From: Bradysia coprophila
Taxonomy: Eukaryota > Arthropoda > Insecta > Diptera > Sciaridae
DNA length: 64,000 nt
Assembly: GCF_014529535.1 (NCBI RefSeq)
Contig: NW_023504022.1
Span: 5,755,132 to 5,819,131, forward strand
Direction: 5' to 3'
Shown here: one piece after another, positions 55,501 through 64,000 of the stretch
Layout of the letters: every line of letters begins with the position of its first letter
Numbering within the stretch: the stretch's first letter is position 1
Translations under genes and position numbers: made by a program
The notes under the pieces: generated by a model
Databases searched by the model: none
What the model was told of the DNA's origin: nothing
The model's input: only the letters and a program-made list of their open reading frames with translations

Positions 55501-56220
55501 AAAGTTGGAGACGCTGAATGTTAAAAGATTAGTGGGCATGGACGGAGTTTTTGCGAAAATTGTCGTTACAAAACCATCGTCATCGCTGCGAATTTGTTCT
55601 TCACTTGGTGTATTGGACACAGCATTATAACTTTCATGATGCTCAATTCGAAGTTGCATGGTCGAGCGATATTTTATTTCATCGTAACACGGTACGGCAT
55701 GACGAGCATCTGTATTCTTGAACTGAACGGATGCCAGCCAAATGGTTTCGTTTGTATCCGGATTTACATAGGAGGATCGAATGAGACCGGCTCCATCGTC
55801 CCGCAAAATGCCAGTGTAAGATATATCAACGATCAACTCGTCATCTGTCGCGAGTGGTGTCTGTGGTAAAATGTCCAGGAATTCCAGCGGATGTGTCATA
55901 ATGAATCGTACATTCTGTTGACGTGCAGAACCATCGACGTTGAGTATATTTACATTGCGAATGACCAGTTGGCGATAGTGAAGCGTTATGGTATCTGAAT
56001 CTTCGACAATCTTTATGTGGATCTGGACACGGCCATCGAACATAAAATCGCCGCCATGGATGTTTGTTCTCAAGCTAATGTCATAGTGTAGAGGAACAGT
56101 GTTGTTCGGTAGGCGATAACCTCTCTCATCTGTTTTAATAGCTAATGCTTCGAGTTGATGTGCTGAGAATAGTGATATCGATATGACTACCACTGAAGTT
56201 AACAATTTCCCGATACTCAT
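52514..56220 (-). CDS. secreted M1-family aminopeptidase homologue, catalytically impaired
   Basis: Six exons on the minus strand: 56220-55303, 54851-54744, 54687-54638, 54503-53115, 52809-52740, 52648-52514; GT-AG introns and phases agree; 889 residues, full family length. Signal peptide (MSIGKLLTSVVVISISLFSA), N-terminal beta domain, catalytic domain, and ERAP1-like helical C-domain ending NIRWYERNIDELREFY. The zinc motif HExxH reads H-V-F-T-H (339-343): both histidines and the third ligand Glu (MNEGFA, residue 362, the canonical 18 residues later) remain, but the catalytic Glu is Val. GAMEN is replaced by STEPS before WGL (304-308), so the peptide N-terminus site is lost too. No C-terminal GPI tail. 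Intact frame over six exons argues for a maintained zinc-binding pseudoenzyme rather than decay. AATAAA on the minus strand at 52491-52496. Confidence 0.93.
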
Positions 56221-57300
56221 TCTGAGTGCAGTGTTAGTCTCGCTTCAAAATTTCGTCCCAAACTGAGCCACGATATCAATTTCGGCCAAGCTATCAGTAG
56301 AGAACGTTTATCTCAATTAATTTTTTTTGGAGATTCCTGACTTAAGAGAGGTATTAAGTAACGTAAATTAACAATAACAGTAACGAGTGAAACGCAGACA
56401 AGTCAATGCATCCGCTCTGCCTGTTATCACTTTTACTATATCGCCGACAGACACATGATAAGAATCTTTCGTCGTTATGATGATTTACAATCTCAGAACC
56501 AGAGCCTTCAATGCCTGTCGGTACTCAATATCTGTCGACAGTCTCATCATATTCTTTAATCAGGGAAAAACTGAAAAAAACTCATGATTAGATCTTAGAT
56601 TACAATAAAGAAACCTTAAAAAAAGAAATATTTCCCACAGTGAACTGGTGATGGTGAGCTTACATAAAACATAAAAGACTTGCAAAGATATTCTATCATT
56701 GGTACGATGTATGCATGGAGTGTCAATATGCTAATTGGTAATGTAATGTTGAGAGGATCGACCAGAAGCTGGCAAGAAGTACGATTGAGCTTGGACCAGG
56801 ACGTGGACGATAAAACAAATTTAAACATGATTTCTTCTTGCCAGCTTTCGTACGATGACATGTTCATCGAAAAATATGAAAGTAGGAATTGGAGGACAGC
56901 ACACCTTTGGCTTAAAATAAAAACTTCCTAGTAAGTAACCAAATTCTACTATGTATGCGTAACGTGCTAATTTCGTAGCCTCAATGTGATCTTAGTTACG
57001 CTAGAATCATAGAGTCATAGAGTATAACTCTATGGCTAGAATTTCCCTACAAAGTGTTTATACACTTTTCCTGCAAAGGAAACGATATTAAATGTTTTAA
57101 TCATACCGACGCACTTCAAGCAAAAGTACTATTAATGACAGCTGCCAAATAGAGTACTATTTTGTATGAAATTTTTTCCACACTCTTTTTACACTTACAG
57201 TGTAAAATTTTGTATGGAACACTGTCAAGTTTCAGTAGAGTACCACTTTTGCTTGAAGTGCGTTGATCGTACACATAATCAATGAGTCAGTTAAATGTGG
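56221..57300. other. aminopeptidase upstream region, no other gene seen
   Basis: Presumed promoter side of the aminopeptidase homologue. Short inverted pairs occur near 56768/56840 (AGCTGGCAAGAAG / CTTCTTGCCAGCT) and near 57005-57045 (CATAGAGT / ACTCTATG). Confidence 0.4.
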
Positions 57301-57775
57301 ATCGCAATAAACGGCAGATAAATAATTGAGAAAGGGAGATAAAAAATTTAGAAATGCAGATTAAATAAGTAGAAACGGAGATAAATAATTAACAAAGGAA
57401 GATAATTTGATTGAAAACGGAGTTATAGTATCTCTTTTTTTAAATTTGTTGTCTCTGTTTTTAGTTTTTTTTATCTCCATTTGGTATCTTCGTTTTTGAA
57501 TTTTTAATCTCTGATGATATCTCCTTTTCTGAAATTATTATCTCAACTTTTTAATTTGTTTTATCTCCATTCCATACATCTGTTATTTCCGTTTCTAGTT
57601 ACATTATCTCCAAAACTCAGAAATTTATTATCTCCGAAATTAGATTTTATTATATCCAATTATCTATGGAATTTATCTCCATTTTGGAGTTACATATCTC
57701 CATATCACAGTTTTTTATCTCCATTTATATCTCCTTTTTTATAATTTTTATCAACCGAAATATTATTATTATTAT
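57301..57775. repeat. degenerate minisatellite in two opposing arrays
   Basis: The left half repeats GGAGATAAATAATTxAGAAA-like words of about 20-28 bases; from about 57428 the same words run in the opposite orientation (TTTATCTCCATTT...). The 76-residue frame at 57514 is a translation of this array. Confidence 0.7.
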
Positions 57776-57996
57776 CGCTTTTTCTAAATGTCTTTCTTGT
57801 TTCGATTCGAACATTTGAAATGATGCCAGATTTCCATTTAGCAGTGCCGAACTGGTGAAATAACTTTAAAAGTCACTTGTTAAATTTTCAAATACTTTAT
57901 TATGTTTCAATCAAATACACACTTCTTATTATTAACTTTTATATTACTAGTTGCGGGTTGGATGAGACAACTAAACTAATTAATACCTTGGTCGCG
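57776..57996. other. no gene seen
   Basis: AT-rich spacer. Confidence 0.4.
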
Positions 57997-58001
57997 TTGA
58001 A

Positions 58002-59391
58002 CCAAAGCACCTAGCAGGGTAAGAGAGGTTTTTACACGTCTAATAGAGTAGATACCAATAATACCATTAGCAGCCTTAAATGGTAATTTTGCAATGACAT
58101 TAAGAAAAAAAGGAAGGAAATATTCGATCGGGCTGAAGTTAGCCCAACGCCAAAATTATGACTTGTAACAAATATGCTTATAAGTACATAAGATGTATGT
58201 GTATGTGTGTACACTGTACATAACAAATCATATTACATAAAGAGTTATGCTATCGCTATTATGTACTTATGCCGGCCTCGAATTTGGGTCGGACCCAAAT
58301 GTTCTTCAGTTTTGAGTTTTATACATTTGGGTCGGACCAATATGTTCGGTAATTATGACTGCCTCGAATTTGGGTCGGACCCAAATGTTCCTCAACTTTA
58401 AATTGTATACATTTGGGTCGGCCCAATATGTTCATCTCTTATGACTGCCTCGAATTTGGGTCGGACCCAAATGTTCTTCAGTCAAGGCAGTCATAAGTAC
58501 TGAACATATTGGTCCGACCCAAATGTATAAAACTCAAAACTGAAGAACATTTGGGTCCGACCAATATTCGAGGCAGTCATAATTACCGAACATATTGGGC
58601 CGACCCAAATGTATACAATTTAAAGTTGAGGAACATTTGGGTCCGACCCAAATTCGACACAGTCATAATTACCGAACATATTGGTCCGACCCAAATGTAT
58701 AAAACTCAAAACTGAAGAACATTTGGGTCCGACCAATATTCGAGGCAGTCATAAGAGCTGAACATATTGGGCCGACCTAAATCTATACAATTTAAAGTTG
58801 AGGAACATTTGGGTCCGACCCAAATTCGAGGCAGTCATAAGAGCTGAACATATTGAGCCGACCCAAATGTATAAAACTCAAAACTGAAGAACATTTGGGT
58901 CCGACCCAAATTCGAGGCAGTCATAAGAGCTGAACATATTGGGCCGACCTAAATGTATACAATTTAAAGTTGAGGAACATTTGGGTCTGACCCAAATTCG
59001 AGGCAGTCATAAGAGCTGAACATATTGGGCCGACCTAAATCTATACAATTTAAAGTTGAGGAACATTTGGGTCCGACCCAAATTCGAGGCAGTCATAAGA
59101 GCTGAACGTATTGGGCCCCGACCCAAATGTATACAATTTAAAGTTAAGGAACATTTGGGTCCGACCCAAATTCGAGGCCGGCATAAGTACATAATAGCGA
59201 TAGCATAACTCTTTATGTAATATGATTTGTTATGTACAGTGTACACACATACACATACATCTTATGTACTTATAAGCATATTTGTTACTAGTCATAATTT
59301 TGGCGTTGGGCTAACTTCAGCCCGATAATATTCGCATACTTCGATTAAAGTACCACTTTATTTTTTTCTATTACCCTGCTAGGTGCTTTGG
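58002..59391. mobile_element. 1.39-kb palindromic element made of TTTGGGTCGGACCCAAA units
   Basis: Ends CCAAAGCACCTAGCAGGGTAA and its complement are flanked on both sides by TTGAA (57997-58001 and 59392-59396), a likely 5-base target duplication. Inverted arms of over 200 bases enclose an array of units of about 85-90 bases containing CATTTGGGTC(C)GACCCAAATTCGAGGCAGTCATAA. Roughly three units run one way (58270-58480) and about eight the other way. Frames at 58207, 58509 and 59007 are repeat translations. No transposase. Confidence 0.8.
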
Positions 59392-59396
59392 TTGAA

Positions 59397-60135
59397 CCCG
59401 TATTTATACTGAATATAACATTAGAGGTATAGCAATCCAAAATTTCTTTCTCAATTCGTAAAAACTAACCACAAGAACATTGGAATATCGTTTGTTTATA
59501 AAATGCACCGTGTAATGAAACCTGAAGTACTCGATCGTTATTCGAATTGAATGAGCCAAAATTTGTATGAAAATCGCTTATGTTTATATGAAATCGCTAT
59601 TTCCTCCGGTTTGTATGGACAGACCAAACCTGGTTCTGTGTCTATACCGTTTATACCCCACGCCAAGTCGCAGTGACGCCACACATATATACATGTAAAA
59701 TTTCTATCTCAACTTCTAAGACTTTTGGGAGTCAATGATCTCGTTTGGGAGCTAGAGCTCTTGGAAGTTGGAAGCCCCATATATTTGCATGTAAAATGAG
59801 CGTTTTGCATAAGTGTATCTCGATGTGTTGAGAATATAGGGTTTTGGTTTAGGTTATTGTGGGAACTGTGGCAGCTAGATTATTGGTTTCTTTGACAATA
59901 GACCGTGTGAAGTATTAAAAAAATATTTTTAATTGATGTAGATTATTATTCTGTAGAACAAAAGTGTAAACAGAATATCTGAAAAATGTCTGCTTGATTT
60001 TATATCTCACTTTAAAAGCTGTAATTTGAATGAGACTAAAAGGATATTCGAAGCATTCTAATTGGATTCTTACTAAGATTCTAAGAAGTGGGATGGCATT
60101 GGGATGACAACAATATTTTTCAATAATTTCTATGT
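59397..60135. other. no gene seen
   Basis: AT-rich. A piece around 59578-59640 (TATGAAATCGCTATTTCCTC..CAGACC) is related to the sequence after the hairpin at 39450. Confidence 0.4.
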
Positions 60136-62416
60136 AAACGAGCCATCAGAACAGTCGGAGCGTTTGCTGCGACTGAGCCCCGTACAAACCCGTATATATA
60201 TTGCGTACGTGACCCTAGTGCGTCTGTCACCCTACTTTGACCGTAAGCCTATTGCGCCGGTTAAAATAGTTAAAGTAAAATTATTATGTAATGTGTACAT
60301 CTTAGAAATTGCGCATAGCGCAATTACGAAGCCCCGTACGACGTTCCTTTCAAATTTATTGAGTATAAATACACATAGGGCCTAGTATCGGCCTCAGTCC
60401 GAGGATCCAAATTTTTTTTTTTTTTTCAACTACATTCTATTCGGCCTTTGATAACCTTCCAAATGAAACAAAAATTACGAAAAACGGATGAAATTTGCTC
60501 GAGTTATATGTAAAATACACATAGGGCCCTAGTAACGGCCTTAGTCCAAGGACCCAAATTTAATTTTTTTTCAACAACATTCTATTCGGTGTTCGATTAT
60601 CTTTCAAATGAAACAAAAATTACGAAAAACGGATGAAATTTACTCGAGTTGTATGTAAAATACGCATAGGGCCCTAGTAGCGGCCTTAGTCCGAGGACCC
60701 AAATTTAATTTTTTTTTCAACAACATTCTATTCGGCCTTTGATTACCTCCCAAATGAAACAAAAATTACGAAAAACGGATGAAATTTGCTCGAGTTATAT
60801 GTAAAATACACATAGGGCCCTAGTAGTGGCCTTAGTCCAAGGACCCAAATTTAATTTTTTTCAACAACATTCTATTCGGCCTTCGATTACCTTCCAAATC
60901 AAACAAAAATTACGGAAAACGAATGAAATTTACTCGAGTTCTATGTAAAATACACATAGGGCAATAGTAGTGGCCTTAGTCCAAGGACCCAAATTTAATT
61001 TTTTTTTCAACAACATTCTATTCGGCCTTCGATTACCTTCCAAATGAAACAAAAATTACGAAAAAAGGATGAAATTTGCTCGAGTTATATGTAAAATACA
61101 CATAGGGCCCTAGTATCGGTCTCAGTCCGAGGACCCAAATTTAAATTTTTTTCAACTACATTCTATTCGGCCTTTGATTACCTTCCAAATCAAACAAAAA
61201 TTACGGAAAACGAATGAAATTTACTCGAGTTATATGTAAAATACACATAGGGCCCTAGTAGTGGCCTTAGTCCAAGGACCCAAATTTAATTTTTTTCAAC
61301 AACATTCTATTCGGCCTTCGATTACCTTCCAAATGAAACAAAAATTACGAAAAAAGGATGAAATTTGCTCGAGTTATATGTAAAATACACATAGGGCCCT
61401 AGTATCGGTCTCAGTCCGAGGACCCAAATTTAAATTTTTTTCAACTACATTCTATTCGGCCTTTGATTACCTCCCAAATGAAACAAAAATTACGAAAAAC
61501 GGATGAAATTTGCTCGAGTTATATGTAAAATACACATAGGGCCCTAGTAGTGGCCTTAGTCCAAGGACCCAAATTTAATTTTTTTTTCAACAACATTCTA
61601 TTCGGCCTTTGATTACCTTCCAAATGAAACAAAAATTACGAAAAAAGGATGAAATTTGCTCGAGTTATATGTAAAATACACATAGGGCCCTAGTATCGGC
61701 CTCAGTCCGAGGACCCAAATTTCAATTTTTTTCAACTACATTCTATTCGGCCTTTGATTACCTTCCAAATGAAACAAAAATTACGAAAAACGGATGAAAT
61801 TTACTCGAGTTATATGTGAAATACACATAGGGCCCTAGTAGCGGCCTTAGGCCAAGGACCCAAATTTAATTTTTTTTCAACATCATTCTATTCGGCATTC
61901 GATTACCTTCCAAATCAAACAAAAATTACGAAAAACGAATGAAATTTACTCGAGTTCTATGTAAAATACACATAGGGCCCTAGTAGCATTTCACTTCTAA
62001 GGCCCTAACTCACGGTCCACTCACCCGATTTAAAAAAACTTTTTTTTCCTGGATTGGAATTGACAATCATTTACATTTCCATCATTTATTTTGCCATAAA
62101 TATCACCAAAAGACCTTAAATCACTTATGTGGCCCTAACTCACGAAGGGCCGACCCGAATATGCCCATCTTCGAACTTAGCCTCACTATTTCGACTATCT
62201 TTCAGGGAAAAAAAAATTTTGAAATCGGATTTGATTTACTCAAGATATCGACGTGACAGACGGACAGACGGACAGACGGACAGACAAAATTTTTATTGCA
62301 GATTCGTCATCTATGAACATAGGCAAACCCTTTGCCCTTACCGTCTGCTTCGAATTCCATCAATTACACACGGCATCGTAATCCTATAAGCCCCTTTGTA
62401 CTTCGTACGGGGCTAA
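60136..62416 (+). mobile_element. Helentron-like element, family 2, copy c with expanded satellite
   Basis: Starts AAACGAGCCATCAGAACAGT, has AGCCCCGTAC near the 5' end and its complement at the 3' end, the AATTGCGCATAGCGCAATT palindrome (60306-60325), and about 12 satellite units. A GTCY run follows (about 62252-62284), then the terminal AGCCCC..GTAC-TTC-GTAC..GGGGCT hairpin with CTAA. The longest of the seven Helentron-like copies in the window because of the satellite expansion. Confidence 0.75.
60371..61980 (+). repeat. tandem satellite, 145-base unit, about 12 copies
   Basis: The anchor ACACATAGGGCCCTAGTA recurs at 60371, 60517, 60662, 60808, 60952, 61098, 61243, 61387, 61532, 61678, 61823 and 61968: eleven intervals of 144-146 bases. 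Each unit also has GTCCAAGGACCCAAATTTAA, CAACATTCTATTCGGC and CTCGAGTTATATGTAAAATA. Confidence 0.9.
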
Positions 62417-63635
62417 AAATTAAATATTTTTTTCAATGGTTTCATGGTAAATCGTCTTTTTATTGAAAATTTAAACTTTTTTCTCAAAATCGCACACGGT
62501 CATTGAGTAGTATTCAATTAAATTTCATTTATTTCCAAAAACCATTTCTTAAACTAATCGCACCGCGTAGCTCCTGTATGCGTTACAATTCTAAGGAGCT
62601 ACAACAGCTAAACGTAAACATTTAAATTGATAAAACAGTATAAGCGATCAACAAGGGCAGCCAGTTTAAAAGTGTCGCTTTGACAGTTTGCGAAAAAAAA
62701 ATGTTTTAGTGCATTTTCGTTCCAAAACTAAGTATTTTTTGTGAATTTTTTTTGTTTTTAACAAAATCCAATATGGCGTATGTCAGCCATTTTGTTGGAA
62801 ATTTTGTCCTGTTTGAACACTTGTGATATTTGGTCTTTATTCACATTTCAAATGAAAAGTATCAGAAAAATCCGGTTGAAAATATTTGATTTGCAAGCAA
62901 AATATTCATATTTGTAGTATATTTTAGGAAAAACTCGGAAAATTCAGATGAAAATAGGAAAACTGGAAAATCCCTAGCATGCTTATCAATACTAGAGAAC
63001 AATACCTTCAATTTGAGCTATCACACGCCACTCTTTGACGCACACAACTCCGTAAATCATGTAAAAAGCATTTATCTGTATACGAAAAATAATCCGCGAA
63101 AATCGGTGGAAAATTGCATGTAGAATCGCACCCAAGAAAGTTAAAAAAAATCGATTTTTTTATTGCGCAAAATGAAACGTAGAACATTATTGGTGAACAA
63201 AGCTTGACACCAAAAATTTCAGTTAAAAAAATATTTAACTTTAAACTTAAAAATGAGAATCAACATTCGATAAGAACTGAAAAATCTGTAGGAAAATTGG
63301 AAAATCGCGGAAAATTTTTCAGGCCAAAATAAACTTTGAACTTTTACCTTTCATTTGAGCTATCATAAGGAATTCTACGTGCCACACAGCCGGAGAACTC
63401 ACTCAACAAAGTCGACTCTGCACTTGAACTTTAAAGTGGCGAGGCGGAGCCGAGAGCGGCCGAAAATTTTGTCTCTTCTTCTAGAACCTATTTTTTCGAT
63501 ACCCCCAACAATTTCCAATCAGTCGATTTGCCCAACCCTCTCGGTCCATAGGACAAATCCCTTATCGACTAAACTACATGGCAAAAAGTACCATGAGGTG
63601 ACTTATGCTCATTTTTCGAACGTGATCATCCCAAC
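62417..63635. other. no gene seen
   Basis: AT-rich, with AAAATCxGAAAAT-type low-complexity words. The 119-residue plus frame at 63355 lacks recognised domain content and partly overlaps the reverse transcriptase remnant on the other strand. Confidence 0.4.
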
Positions 63636-63884
63636 TCACAAACTGATCAAGCCGAAACATTTGACCGAGGAAAAAACATTCATCTCAACACCGTTAAAGG
63701 TCAACACCGGCTGACCATCAATCTTCACATGAGGCTTGCGAAAGTGAATCAGCTTCGTCTTATTCAGGTTGAGAGTAAGCTTTTTTAAACGGAAATATTC
63801 AACCTGCAAGTCTTTGGATAGATCAGAAACGTTTCGAGCAACGGCTGCAGAAGAGACGAACATATTTGTATCGTTGACAAAGTA
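63636..63884 (-). pseudogene. reverse transcriptase fragment of a non-LTR element
   Basis: Minus-strand frame with the order of conserved blocks expected after the RT active site: YFVNDTNMFV (active site usually YADDTxxF, here damaged), then a helix, then LTLNLNKTKLIHF (RT block with NxxKTxxM/I), then a GVEMNVFSSVKCFGL segment (usually xxKYLGV). A stop lies just upstream of the active-site block and the frame ends soon after, so it is a fragment. Jockey-like; distinct from the remnant at 28570-29637. Confidence 0.75.
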
Positions 63885-64000
63885 TCAGAGTTTTGGTATT
63901 AGATGTGGTATTCTTCCATTGTGACGCAAGTCCTTTACTTACAAAAGTATTAATATAAGAATACTCGTAGAGTAAAAATAAAGCATGAATCGAAAGTAGA

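Overview
The window is animal nuclear DNA: AT-rich, with short phase-consistent introns (about 50-160 bases), GT-AG splice sites and gene models that fit insects. Closest recall for the proteins (ATP7, PrBP/PDE6-delta, mitochondrial acyl carrier protein with two alternative exons, short-intron LRR and F-box genes, GTCY-microsatellite repeats) is Diptera. A lower fly such as a fungus gnat is my inference, not something the sequence proves.

Layout. 1-17.8 kb is almost all transposon-derived: a hAT-like element with long inverted arms, a Helentron-like element with an internal satellite, palindromes, and one small exon of a cuticle-like protein with a collagen-like tail (6.7-7.0 kb, minus). 17.8-22.0 kb holds a complete copper-transporting P-type ATPase (ATP7, minus, ten coding exons reconstructed). 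22.8-38 kb is a gene desert with three more copies of a 1.2-kb Helentron-like repeat, a 2-kb palindrome with TA flanks and a decayed non-LTR reverse transcriptase. 38-47 kb is the gene-rich part: an isolated first exon (minus), PrBP (plus, four exons), a hAT-like element with a duplicated end, mitochondrial acyl carrier protein (minus, two alternative exons) and, diverging from it, an F-box gene (plus). 47.9-48.5 kb is a frameshifted unrecognised reading frame among MITE hairpins. 49.6-51.1 kb is a secreted LRR protein whose first coding exon is only 8 bases. 52.5-56.2 kb is a secreted M1 aminopeptidase homologue (minus, six exons) that keeps the zinc ligands but has lost the catalytic glutamate and the GAMEN motif. 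57-64 kb is repeats again: an inverted minisatellite, a 1.39-kb element built of palindromic units, a 2.3-kb Helentron-like element with about 12 copies of a 145-base satellite, and a reverse transcriptase remnant.

The genes do not form one pathway. ATP7 supplies and exports copper; PrBP carries prenylated proteins to membranes; mitochondrial ACP serves lipoate and fatty-acid synthesis and complex I / Fe-S assembly; the F-box protein is probably an SCF substrate receptor; the LRR and M1-like proteins are extracellular. ACP and the F-box gene are head to head with about 750 bases between their start codons.

Most other open reading frames are by-products of repeats. All exon structures were built by hand from splice sites, phase and family conservation; no search was run.
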